A DNA stretch of 64,000 nt from Mesorhizobium sp. Z1-4 (GTDB lineage: Bacteria > Pseudomonadota > Alphaproteobacteria > Rhizobiales > Rhizobiaceae). The notes below the pieces were generated by a model that was given only the letters and a program-made list of their open reading frames with translations, was not told the DNA's origin and ran no database searches. The position numbers and the translations under genes are program-made. Positions 9,079 to 17,173 of this stretch are shown here, in pieces; within the stretch, counting starts at the first letter, position 1; every line of letters starts with the position of its first letter. The stretch is taken from positions 744,001-808,000 of the forward strand of contig NZ_RCIO01000001.1 of NCBI RefSeq assembly GCF_004000235.1, given 5' to 3'.

Positions 9079-9696
9079 CTAGCTGTGGGCGAAGATGTCT
9101 TCTTCGTCCCAGCCCATCAGATCGAGTTTCGCCCTCGTGGGCAAAAAGCGGAAGCAGGCGTCGGCCTCCTTCGCCCTGCCCTCGCGCTCCAGCCGCTCCA
9201 CCAGCACATCGCGCAGCCGGTGCAGATAAAGCACGTCGGACGCGGCATATTCCAGCTGTTCGGGGCTCAGCGTTTCTGCCGCCCAGTCAGACGATTGCTG
9301 TACCTTGGACAGGCTGATGCCGAGTAATTCCGAGCAGATGTCCTTGAGGCCGTGGCGGTCGGTGTAGGTGCGGGTCAGCCGCGAGGCGATCTTCGTGCAG
9401 AACACCGGCTGCGGCATGACGCCAAAGGTGTGAAAAAGCACTGCCAGATCGAAGCGGCCGAAATGGAACAGCTTGGTCACCTTCCGGTCGCGCAGCAGGC
9501 TGACGAGGTTCGGAGCCTTCTTCTGCCCCCTGGATATCTGGATCACGTCGGCGGTACCGTCGCCCGGCGAAATCTGGACGACACAGAGCCGGTCGCGCAG
9601 CGGGTTAAGCCCCAATGTCTCGGTGTCGATCGCAACCGCATCGACATCATAGTTTGCGAGGTCGGGCAGGTCGTGGCGATGAAAACGAATCGTCAT
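9079..9696 (-). CDS. Ribonuclease D family 3'-5' exonuclease (exonuclease domain only)
   Basis: 205 residues, comprising the DEDDy exonuclease domain without the HRDC domains of long RNase D. Visible catalytic blocks are VAIDTETLGLNP (first Asp/Glu), LFHFGRFDLAVL (second Asp) and YAASDVLYLHRL (Tyr and third Asp). This short form is common in alphaproteobacteria and is expected to trim structured RNA 3' ends. It is convergent with the cytochrome b561 gene, with a 21-base gap that holds no obvious terminator. Confidence 0.9.
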   Translation of the reverse strand: MTIRFHRHDLPDLANYDVDAVAIDTETLGLNPLRDRLCVVQISPGDGTADVIQISRGQKKAPNLVSLLRDRKVTKLFHFGRFDLAVLFHTFGVMPQPVFCTKIASRLTRTYTDRHGLKDICSELLGISLSKVQQSSDWAAETLSPEQLEYAASDVLYLHRLRDVLVERLEREGRAKEADACFRFLPTRAKLDLMGWDEEDIFAHS

Positions 9697-9766
9697 TGGG
9701 CAGCTCCGGCTTGGTTGTCGGCCTGATTAGCCGGATGCCGGGCACGGAGCAATGCGCACAGACCTT

Positions 9767-10204
9767 TCAATCCTTTTCGTTCAGGTTCGAAATCAGCCGC
9801 TGGAGTACGGAGAGGGTCGTCGCCATCTCTTCACGCGAAATTCCGCGCCCGGCGCGGCCGATCATGGCTTCGACATGGCCAAGCATGCGCGGGAAGAGGT
9901 GCTCGGCTTGCGCCGACAAACCAATCAGGGTGCGGCGGCGATCCTTTTCATCCGCCGCGCGTGTCACCAGCCCCTTGCCGGAAAGCGTGTCGAGAAAGCG
10001 TGTCACCGTCGTGCGATCGCGCATTGTGAGCTCGGCCAGAGCCCCTACCGTCAGCGGCCTACGCTCCCGCAGCACCATCAGCAGGGCCCATTCCTCCGGC
10101 GTGATGTCGATCCCGTCCGCCGCGAAGGCGCGCTGAAGCTCGGCGCGGAAGAGGAAGGCGGCGCGGTTGATCCAGTATGGCGGCTTGTCGACAAATGAGT
10201 TCAT
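9767..10204 (-). CDS. MarR family transcriptional regulator
   Basis: 145 residues from the ATG at 10204, which gives the normal MarR length. The winged-helix core is recognisable: ITPEEWALLMVLRE, LTVGALAELTMRDRTTVTRFLDTL (recognition helix), GLVTRAADEKDRRRTLIGLS (wing), then the C-terminal dimerisation helices. It is divergent from an uncharacterised gene at 10272. The 67-base gap contains a perfect palindrome at 10214-10226, about 10 bases upstream of this start codon. MarR proteins are usually ligand-released repressors of the adjacent gene and themselves, so I infer autoregulation and control of the neighbour. Confidence 0.88.
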   Translation of the reverse strand: MNSFVDKPPYWINRAAFLFRAELQRAFAADGIDITPEEWALLMVLRERRPLTVGALAELTMRDRTTVTRFLDTLSGKGLVTRAADEKDRRRTLIGLSAQAEHLFPRMLGHVEAMIGRAGRGISREEMATTLSVLQRLISNLNEKD

Positions 10205-10213
10205 AGCTATTAT

Positions 10214-10226
10214 GTGTATATTACAC
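10214..10226. promoter_or_regulatory. Candidate MarR operator between divergent genes
   Basis: GTGTATATTACAC is a perfect inverted repeat with 5-base arms (GTGTA/TACAC) around TAT, in an AT-rich island of an otherwise GC-rich region. It is about 45 bases upstream of the gene at 10272 and 10 bases upstream of the MarR gene, so a bound repressor could block both promoters. The match to MarR-type sites is by position and symmetry only. Confidence 0.5.
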
Positions 10227-10271
10227 CTATTTGGCGGACTGATACCGCCAAACTGCTGAAAGCGGGAAAAA

Positions 10272-11030
10272 ATGACAAACCACGACCTCGTCAGACTGAA
10301 AGATGCCGGCACTTTTCCAAAGGTTTCGCTCACGGAACCCAACGGCCGGGGTTATGTGCTGCTTGCGGGCGAAGTCGATCGCCGTCCGCCGATCGGCTAT
10401 TTCATCGAAAGCGCCGCCAAGAAGCGCCTGATCGCCGACATCAAGGCGCTGCTTCCGACGCTGAAAACGCATGCCGCTGTCGAGGAAGCGACCCTATTCA
10501 AGGCGCTGCTCATTCCGCCAGGACGCGGAGCTTTTCTCGAGAAGCGGCCAGATGTGCATATTGCACGGTATGACGTTGCGCTTCTGGTAAGGGTCACGAC
10601 GCCGGAAGAAGCGGCCACAGTGGCTGCGCTGCCTGAATTCGCCGCCATTGAAGCCCGCATGAACGAGGCGGCAAAACACTGCTACCGCATGGTGGGCGCC
10701 AATCTAAGGCGCATCGGCGAGGTGGATCACAGCCGAGACGGAGTGTTCCTTCTCAACTATTTCTTTGCTGCCGACGAAACCCAGAATCTGGCCGTGTGGG
10801 ATTACACGGCCGGCTGGTTCCAGGACCAGACCGGCCTCGACAATTCGGTGCTGACGCGGCCACTCGACCAGCAGGGTGCACGGTATACGATCATCAATCA
10901 CTGCCGGTGGGACAGCCTAAGCGACATCGTGCCCTCGCTGCTCTTCAAGCGCAGCTTCGGCCGCTATGTGCTGGCGCATTTCGAGGCGAACGATACCGCC
11001 GCAATTCCCATCCTCTACCGGCTGGCCTGA
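10272..11030 (+). CDS. Uncharacterised protein divergent from a MarR regulator
   Basis: 252 residues with no signal peptide or membrane span. I do not recognise the family with certainty. The sequence falls into two similar-sized halves, each with a hydrophobic beta strand followed by an acidic helix (ARYDVALLVRVTTPEEAATV; VFLLNYFFAADETQNLAVWD), which resembles tandem dimeric alpha/beta-barrel (ferredoxin-like) domains. Aromatic-rich stretches (AVWDYTAGWFQDQTGL) could form a ligand pocket. GCGGGAAAAA precedes the ATG. The divergent MarR gene suggests induction by a small molecule, possibly an oxidative or aromatic stress agent. No function is assigned. Confidence 0.75.
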   Translation: MTNHDLVRLKDAGTFPKVSLTEPNGRGYVLLAGEVDRRPPIGYFIESAAKKRLIADIKALLPTLKTHAAVEEATLFKALLIPPGRGAFLEKRPDVHIARYDVALLVRVTTPEEAATVAALPEFAAIEARMNEAAKHCYRMVGANLRRIGEVDHSRDGVFLLNYFFAADETQNLAVWDYTAGWFQDQTGLDNSVLTRPLDQQGARYTIINHCRWDSLSDIVPSLLFKRSFGRYVLAHFEANDTAAIPILYRLA

Positions 11031-11036
11031 CCCGGC

Positions 11037-12422
11037 CTACGACGCGATCGCATCCAGAATGCGCGCCCAAGAGCGCTGCCCCTTGTGGAAGGACGTGACG
11101 TTGTACTTCTCATTGGGCGAATGGATGCGGTCGTCATGGAGACCGAAGCCGACCAGCAGCGAATCCATGCCGAGCATCGACTGGAAGTCGCCGACAATGG
11201 GAATAGAGCCGCCCATCGCAATGGTGAGCGCGGGTTTGCCCCATTCGTCGGAGAGAGCGGATTTCGCGCTTGTTACCATCGGCGAATCGAATGCCAGCTG
11301 AATGGCAGGCCCGGAGCCGTGCTTTTGAAACTCGACCCGGCAATCGGCCGGCAGGCGCTGCTCGACGAAGGCGCGGAACGCGGCCCTTATCTTCTCCGGG
11401 TCCTGCTGGTGAACCAGCCGGAACGACACCTTGGCCGACGCCTTTGCGGCAATGACGGTCTTGAAGCCGTCGCCCTCGTAGCCACCGGAGATGCCGTTGA
11501 ACTCGGCCGTCGGCCGCGCCCATACGAGTTCCAGAACGGACCGGCCCTTTTCGCCGGAAGGGACCGAAAGTCCAATCTCGCCGAGAAACTTCTCGGCTGT
11601 CATGCCGAGCTTGTCCCAAGACTGCTTGACCTGGACAGGCGTTTCCTCGACGCCATCGTAAAAGCCGGGGATCGTGACCCGTCCCGTCTCGTCATGCATG
11701 TCGGCCAGGATTTTCGCCAGGATGCGGATCGGGTTGGCCGCGGCGCCGCCATATTCGCCGGAATGCAGGTCCCGGTCGGCGGCATGGATCGTGATCTCCT
11801 CGCCCACGAGGCCGCGCAGCCCGGTGGTGATGGCCGGCGTCTGTGCGTCCCACATGCCGGTGTCGCAGACCATGGCAAAGTCGGCCTTCAGCTCATCCGC
11901 ATTGGCCTTGAGAAACGGGTGCAGCGACGGCGAACCGGACTCCTCCTCGCCCTCGAAGAGAAGCGTCACCCGGCAGGGGAGAGAGCCGTGGACCGCCTTG
12001 TAGGCGCGGCATGCTTCGACAAACGTCATAAGCTGCCCCTTGTCGTCGGACGAACCGCGCCCGGTGATGACACGCACGCCATCGACCTCCTTCACCGCCG
12101 GAACAAAGGGATCGTCGTTCCAAAGCGACAGCGGATCGACCGGTTGTACATCGTAATGTCCATAGAAAAGAACGTGCGGCGCATCAGGCCGCGGGCCGTC
12201 ATGGTGACCGACGACCATGGGGTGGCCTTCGGTATTGCGCACGCTTGCTTCGAAACCGATCGACTTCAGGTCTTCCGCGAGCCATTCGGCTGCGGCGCGG
12301 CATTCGGACTTGAAGGCCGGATCGGTCGAAATCGAAGGGATGCGAAGCAGTGCAAAAAGACGTTCGAGACTGGCGTCCAGATCGGTGTCGATCCGGGCGA
12401 GGACGGAAGCGAGTTCGGACAT
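11037..12422 (-). CDS. M20 family dipeptidase/metallopeptidase
   Basis: 461 residues, the length of the CNDP/DapE-like M20 dipeptidases. Zinc-site blocks are visible: FYGHYDVQPVDP (first His and the catalytic-base-associated Asp), GRGSSDDKGQLM (bridging Asp) and LLFEGEEESGSPS (Glu-Glu); further downstream are ITIHAADRDLHSGEYGG and the C-terminal His-containing GFGLHDDRIHSPNE. There is no signal peptide, so it is cytoplasmic and probably cleaves dipeptides or N-acyl amino acids. It is convergent with the gene ending at 11030, six bases away. Confidence 0.9.
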   Translation of the reverse strand: MSELASVLARIDTDLDASLERLFALLRIPSISTDPAFKSECRAAAEWLAEDLKSIGFEASVRNTEGHPMVVGHHDGPRPDAPHVLFYGHYDVQPVDPLSLWNDDPFVPAVKEVDGVRVITGRGSSDDKGQLMTFVEACRAYKAVHGSLPCRVTLLFEGEEESGSPSLHPFLKANADELKADFAMVCDTGMWDAQTPAITTGLRGLVGEEITIHAADRDLHSGEYGGAAANPIRILAKILADMHDETGRVTIPGFYDGVEETPVQVKQSWDKLGMTAEKFLGEIGLSVPSGEKGRSVLELVWARPTAEFNGISGGYEGDGFKTVIAAKASAKVSFRLVHQQDPEKIRAAFRAFVEQRLPADCRVEFQKHGSGPAIQLAFDSPMVTSAKSALSDEWGKPALTIAMGGSIPIVGDFQSMLGMDSLLVGFGLHDDRIHSPNEKYNVTSFHKGQRSWARILDAIAS

Positions 12423-12515
12423 GAAATTTCCTCGGAATGCAGGAGCGTAGAATTGCTGGCGATCCTATCTCCGGCTGACGGGAAAAGGAAAGGCGGTAGC
12501 AGCTCGGCCGGAAAA

Positions 12516-13139
12516 TCAGGCGTCGGCGAATTCGAGATCGACGATGGCAACCAGTGCAGCGAAGACGACCGGCTCAAGATGCTCCTCGCGTGCGCCGAGT
12601 TCGCCTGCTCCCTCAGACACGAACACCCAGTCGTGGGTCGCAAGAAGCCCCTTCAGCCGACCGACCATACCGGCGGACCTTTGTCCGCCGCGCGGCAGCC
12701 GCACGAGTTGGCCAAGCGGTTTGTCGCCCGCAAGGCAAAGATAGGTGCAATTGCTGCCGTTGAGGACCGAACGCAATATTTGCCGGGAGACCGATGCAGG
12801 GTCCACGAACTCGGCGAGCACGTCATTCTGCGCGGAGGTCAGCCGGATACCGGATTTCAACCCGCCGCGCCGCGAAGCAACAGCGACAACCGCGCCGCCG
12901 GCGTCGATGAGACGCCACGTCCCCGGCTCGCGCGCCGACCAATCGACCGTCAGGGCCTGCCCGTCGGCGCCGCGGCATTGCGCACCGCCCCCCAGATGCG
13001 GCTTTTCGAGGTCGAAAACGATGCGCGGCTCCGCAATCTGGCCGTTCACATCGGAACAGACAGCGTACCGGACCGCAATGCCGGCGGGCAGATCCGCCGC
13101 GCCGGACCGCTGTTTCAGAAAACGGAGATGTGTTGCCAT
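12516..13139 (-). CDS. Uncharacterised protein
   Basis: 207 residues from the ATG at 13139, chosen because GGAG lies 9 bases upstream and because an earlier start would run into the hairpin element at 13233-13263. It has no signal peptide, no membrane span and no motif I recognise. Beta-rich stretches alternate with Gly/Arg-rich turns (GGAVVAVASRRGGLKSG), and the C-terminus is acidic and hydrophobic (LEPVVFAALVAIVDLEF). Codon usage resembles the surrounding genes. It is transcribed in the same direction as the dipeptidase, after a 93-base gap, and downstream of the candidate small RNA at 13226. Confidence 0.7.
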   Translation of the reverse strand: MATHLRFLKQRSGAADLPAGIAVRYAVCSDVNGQIAEPRIVFDLEKPHLGGGAQCRGADGQALTVDWSAREPGTWRLIDAGGAVVAVASRRGGLKSGIRLTSAQNDVLAEFVDPASVSRQILRSVLNGSNCTYLCLAGDKPLGQLVRLPRGGQRSAGMVGRLKGLLATHDWVFVSEGAGELGAREEHLEPVVFAALVAIVDLEFADA

Positions 13140-13224
13140 CAATTTATGCTCCGCCGGACAATTTTCGCGCCGAATATGCCGGGAAATGGCAAGATTTCCG
13201 TTAAGCAGCACAAGCGTATCGAAC

Positions 13225-13263
13225 AAAAAAGTGCCGCCGTGGTGGAGGGGGAACCACGGCGGC
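13225..13263 (-). terminator. Factor-independent terminator on the minus strand
   Basis: An 11-bp perfect GC-rich stem (13233-13243 with 13253-13263) and a 9-base loop, then AC and TTTTTT on the minus strand. It faces away from polA and ends about 85 bases before the hypothetical gene start at 13139. It therefore terminates a transcript that begins within the polA upstream region, which supports a small RNA there. Confidence 0.75.
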
Positions 13264-13366
13264 GTTACTTCAAACTGGACGGCAGCCCGGAGAGGGGGAT
13301 GAGGCTGCCGTCTTAGATGTCCGGGTAGGCGGGGGACGGGCCTATGTCCGGACCCGGCGAAAATTG
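13226..13366 (-). ncRNA. Candidate small RNA with three C-rich-loop hairpins (anti-Shine-Dalgarno type)
   Basis: Read on the minus strand, three hairpins follow each other: 13353-13319 (outer stem 6 bp, inner stem 5 bp, loop CCGTCCCCC), 13312-13278 (perfect 10-bp stem, loop containing CCCCCTCT) and 13263-13233 (perfect 11-bp stem GCCGCCGTGGT, loop TTCCCCCTC). The last is followed after AC by six T residues (13230-13225), a factor-independent terminator. No coding gene on this strand lies upstream that would need it, since polA runs the other way. All three loops could pair with purine-rich GGAGGG sites. This layout matches the alpha-r14/NfeR1 anti-SD sRNAs of rhizobia in style. The 5' end is a guess, and family membership is inference. 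Confidence 0.6.
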
Positions 13367-13526
13367 CCGATGACTAGGATTTGTGACTGCGATGATGGCG
13401 ATTCAAGGGCGTCAACATTACAGTTGTGTAACGAAGGCGTGAGCATGCTGCACTGCGTCAGGAGCGTTGTCAGGAACGGCTCTTAGCAATGGACACAGCG
13501 GCGAGCGCAGGCTACCCCTTCGCCCC

Positions 13527-16454
13527 ATGGCAAAAGGCGATCATCTCTTCCTCATTGACGGTTCCGGCTACATTTTCCGCGCATACCACGCGCTGCCGCC
13601 GCTGACCCGCAAATCCGACGGCCTGCCGGTGGGCGCGGTGTCCGGCTTCTGCAACATGCTGTGGAAGCTGATGCTCGATGCGCGCAACACCGATGTCGGC
13701 GTCGTGCCGACCCATCTGGCGGTGATTTTCGACTATTCGTCGAAGACGTTCCGTCATGAAATCTATTCCGACTACAAGGCGAACCGCTCCGAGCCGCCGG
13801 AAGACCTCATTCCGCAGTTCGGGCTGATCCGCGAGGCGACCAAAGCCTTCAACCTGCCCTGCATCGAGCTGGAAGGATTCGAGGCCGACGACCTGATCGC
13901 CACCTATGCCCGGCAGATGAGCGAAGCGGGCGGCGACACCACGATCATCTCTTCAGACAAGGATCTGATGCAGCTCGTGACCGACCATGTCGGCATGTAC
14001 GATCCGATGAAAGACCGTGAGATCGGCATTTCCGAAGTGATGGAGAAATGGGGCGTCGGGCCCGACAAAATGATCGACCTGCAGGCGCTCACCGGCGACT
14101 CGGTCGACAATGTACCGGGCGTACCCGGCATCGGCCCGAAGACAGCGGCGCAGCTGCTGGATGAATATGGCGATCTCGACACGCTGCTTGAGCGCGCCGG
14201 TGAAATCAAACAGCAGAAACGCCGCGAAAACCTGATCGAACACGCCGAAAAGGCGCGCATTTCGCGCGAGCTGGTGCGGCTGAAAATGGACGTTCCGGTC
14301 AAGGAGACGATCGACCAATTCGCGCTGCAGCCGCCTGACGGACCCAAGCTGATCGGCTTTTTGAAGACGATGGAATTTTCCTCGCTGACCCGGCGCGTTG
14401 CCGAGGAAACGGGCGCGGAAGCCGGCGAGATCGACCCGGTGCAGGTGAAAGTGGAGTGGGGCAGCGACGCGCACGGCCCAGATGTCGGCTCCGGCAATAC
14501 CGAAAACACAGCCGACGGCGATGGCGCCAACACGTCCGGCGAAAAGGAATATGCGCCGGCGGCCCTTGCTGCGAAGCGGGCTGAGCAGATCGTTGCGCAG
14601 GACGTGGATAACGCTGGATACGAGACCGTGCGCGACGTCGACACGCTGCAGAAATGGGCGGAGGAAGCGCGGGAGCTCGGGCATTTTGCGTTCGATGTCG
14701 AGACCACGTCGCCCGATCCCATGCAGGCCGAGCTGGTCGGTTTCGCGCTGGCGATCACACCCGGCCGCGTGGCCTATGTGCCGCTGGCGCACAAGGACCG
14801 CGACAGCGATTTGCTCGGCGGCGGGCTGGTGGACGGCCAGATAGCGGTGCGCGATGCGCTTGCCGTGCTCAAGTCGGTGCTTGAGGACCGCTCGATCCTG
14901 AAGATCGGCCAGAACCTCAAGCAGTATCTCGTCGTGATGAACAGGCATGGCATCGACATCGTCAACTATGACGACACGATGCTGCTGTCCTATGTGACCG
15001 ACGCCGGCTCGGGCGGGCAGAACATGGAAGCGCTCGCCGAGCGCTGGCTCGGCCACACGCCAACCGCGCTCAAGGAACTCACAGGCAGCGGGCGCAGCGC
15101 GGTCACTTTCGACCTGGTGGCGGTAGACAAAGCCGCCGCATACGCAGGCGAAATCGCCGACGTTACGCTGCGGCTGTGGCTGGCGCTCAAACCGAGGCTG
15201 ATCTCGAAGGGGCTGGCGAGCGTATATGAGCGCCTGGAACGCCCCCTCGTCAGCGTGCTTGGCCGCATGGAACAGCGCGGCATCTCGGTCGACCGGCAGA
15301 TCCTGTCGCGGCTTTCGGGCGAATTCGCACAGAGCGCGGCGGCGCTGGAAGACGAAATCTACGAGCTTGCAGACGAGCGCTTCACCATTGGCTCGCCGAA
15401 GCAGCTCGGCGATATTCTGTTCGGCAAGATGGGGCTTCCCGGCGGCAGCAAGACCAAGACCGGGCAGTGGTCGACCTCCGCGCAGATACTTGAAGAGCTG
15501 GCGGCAGAAGGGCACGAGCTGCCGCGCAAGATCGTCGACTGGCGCCAGGTCACCAAGCTGAAATCGACTTATACGGACGCCCTGCCCGACTATATCAACC
15601 CGCAGTCGAAGCGCGTTCACACATCCTATGCACTGGCCTCGACCACGACCGGACGGCTTTCATCGTCGGAGCCGAACCTGCAGAATATTCCGATCCGGAC
15701 AGTGGAAGGCCGCAAGATCCGCGCCGCCTTCATCGCAGAACCCGGCAACAAGCTGATCTCGGCCGACTACAGCCAGATCGAACTGCGCGTGCTCGCCCAT
15801 GTGGCCGACATTCCGCAGCTCAGGAAAGCGTTCGAAGACGGTGTCGACATTCACGCGATGACGGCATCCGAGATGTTCTCCGTACCTGTGGAAGGCATGC
15901 CGCCGGAAGTGCGCCGCCGCGCCAAGGCGATCAATTTCGGCATCATCTACGGCATTTCGGCTTTCGGCCTTGCAAATCAGCTCGGCATCGAACGCTCGGA
16001 AGCGAGCGACTACATCAACAAATATTTCGAACGCTTTCCCGGCATTCGCGACTACATGGAAAACACCAAAGCGTTCTGCCGCGAGCACGGCTATGTGGAA
16101 ACGATATTCGGGCGACGGGCGCATTATCCCGAAATCCGCGCGTCCAACCCGCAGCATCGCGCATTTTCCGAACGCGCTGCGATCAACGCGCCGATCCAGG
16201 GCTCGGCCGCCGACATCATCCGCCGTGCGATGGTGCGTATGGACGCCGCTCTCGACAACGCCAAGCTGACGAACGTGCAGATGCTGCTGCAAGTGCATGA
16301 CGAACTGATATTCGAAGCGCCCGAAGCGGATGTGGAACCGGCCATGCCCGTGATCCGCGACATCATGGAGAATGCCGCAATGCCGGCAATTTCCATGGCG
16401 GTGCCGCTGCATGTCGACGCCCGCGCCGCCGACAACTGGGACGAGGCGCACTAG
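13527..16454 (+). CDS. polA: DNA polymerase I
   Basis: 975 residues from the ATG at 13527, where the conserved start (AKGDHLFLIDGSGYIFRAYH) begins. An upstream TTG frame extension adds 20 non-conserved residues and has its AGGAG only 2 bases away. Domains in order: 5'-3' exonuclease (about 1-290, with FEADDLIATYAR and DSVDNVPGVPGIGPKTAA), 3'-5' exonuclease (about 370-560; FDVETTSPDP and ILKIGQNLKQYL) and polymerase (about 590-975; STTGRLSSSEPNLQNIP, SADYSQIELRVLAH, RRRAKAINFGIIYG, LLQVHDELIFE). The exonuclease DEDD residues appear intact. It replaces RNA primers and fills repair gaps. A linker of about 50 residues (EWGSDAHGPDVGS...) between the two exonuclease domains is acidic and likely flexible. 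Confidence 0.97.
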   Translation: MAKGDHLFLIDGSGYIFRAYHALPPLTRKSDGLPVGAVSGFCNMLWKLMLDARNTDVGVVPTHLAVIFDYSSKTFRHEIYSDYKANRSEPPEDLIPQFGLIREATKAFNLPCIELEGFEADDLIATYARQMSEAGGDTTIISSDKDLMQLVTDHVGMYDPMKDREIGISEVMEKWGVGPDKMIDLQALTGDSVDNVPGVPGIGPKTAAQLLDEYGDLDTLLERAGEIKQQKRRENLIEHAEKARISRELVRLKMDVPVKETIDQFALQPPDGPKLIGFLKTMEFSSLTRRVAEETGAEAGEIDPVQVKVEWGSDAHGPDVGSGNTENTADGDGANTSGEKEYAPAALAAKRAEQIVAQDVDNAGYETVRDVDTLQKWAEEARELGHFAFDVETTSPDPMQAELVGFALAITPGRVAYVPLAHKDRDSDLLGGGLVDGQIAVRDALAVLKSVLEDRSILKIGQNLKQYLVVMNRHGIDIVNYDDTMLLSYVTDAGSGGQNMEALAERWLGHTPTALKELTGSGRSAVTFDLVAVDKAAAYAGEIADVTLRLWLALKPRLISKGLASVYERLERPLVSVLGRMEQRGISVDRQILSRLSGEFAQSAAALEDEIYELADERFTIGSPKQLGDILFGKMGLPGGSKTKTGQWSTSAQILEELAAEGHELPRKIVDWRQVTKLKSTYTDALPDYINPQSKRVHTSYALASTTTGRLSSSEPNLQNIPIRTVEGRKIRAAFIAEPGNKLISADYSQIELRVLAHVADIPQLRKAFEDGVDIHAMTASEMFSVPVEGMPPEVRRRAKAINFGIIYGISAFGLANQLGIERSEASDYINKYFERFPGIRDYMENTKAFCREHGYVETIFGRRAHYPEIRASNPQHRAFSERAAINAPIQGSAADIIRRAMVRMDAALDNAKLTNVQMLLQVHDELIFEAPEADVEPAMPVIRDIMENAAMPAISMAVPLHVDARAADNWDEAH

Positions 16455-16462
16455 ACGGCCAG

Positions 16463-17092
16463 ATGTTCGCATTCGACCCCGCCTATCTGCCGGTCATCGC
16501 GTCCTTTGCGCTCACCTCGTTTCTGATCGAGCTGACGCCTGGGCCGAACATGGCCTATCTGGCGCTGGTTGCCTCCTCGGAGGGCCGGCGGCCGGGCTTT
16601 GCGACGGTAGCCGGGGTGGCGCTCGGGCTTGCAGTCATCGGCGCGCTGGCCGCGTTCGGCGTGGCGGAGCTGATACAGGCATCGGACGTTGCCTATGACG
16701 CGCTGCGCTGGGCAGGAATTGTGTTTCTGCTCTACCTCGCATGGGACGGCTGGCGGCAAGGCACCGACGTTGTATCGCCAACCGGCCAGTCAGACCGGCG
16801 CTATTTCATGCGCGGGCTGGTGACCAACATTCTGAACCCGAAAGCCGCTGTGTTTTATGTCGCCGTGCTGCCGACCTTCATTGAGCCGGCTCTCCCAATC
16901 ATGCAGCAGACGATGCTGCTGACAGCGGTCTATGTGCTTGTGGCAACTTTAATTCACGCAGGCATCGTAGCTGCCGCAGGTGCACTGGAGCCCCTGCTCA
17001 ACGATCCCCGGCGTGAAATGATGGCGCGACGCACACTTTCCCTGCTGCTTGCCGCAGTCGCCATCTGGTTCGGCTGGTCCACGGCGCGGTAG
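16463..17092 (+). CDS. LysE/RhtB family amino acid exporter
   Basis: 209 residues with about six membrane spans. The family block ELTPGPNMAYLALVASSEGRR sits in the first span, and the conserved NPKAAVFYVAVLP stretch in the middle. The gene begins 8 bases after polA and may be read through from it. Substrates in this family include lysine, threonine and homoserine lactones; this one is not assigned. Confidence 0.88.
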   Translation: MFAFDPAYLPVIASFALTSFLIELTPGPNMAYLALVASSEGRRPGFATVAGVALGLAVIGALAAFGVAELIQASDVAYDALRWAGIVFLLYLAWDGWRQGTDVVSPTGQSDRRYFMRGLVTNILNPKAAVFYVAVLPTFIEPALPIMQQTMLLTAVYVLVATLIHAGIVAAAGALEPLLNDPRREMMARRTLSLLLAAVAIWFGWSTAR

Positions 17093-17173
17093 CGGCGGCG
17101 GCGCCTCCCCAATCCCGCCCCATTCCTGTAGAAGCTGAGCACGGCTTGGGTTTCTTTGGGTTGGGAGATTTGA

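Noticed and set aside
11085-13316. Very long open frame on the plus strand opposite the M20 dipeptidase and hypothetical gene
   Set aside because: It is Arg/Gly/His-rich with no family resemblance and lies opposite a well-supported dipeptidase; it is a by-product of high-GC codon bias.
13953-15620. Long frame opposite polA
   Set aside because: polA is certain, and the reverse frame shows only high-GC shadow composition.
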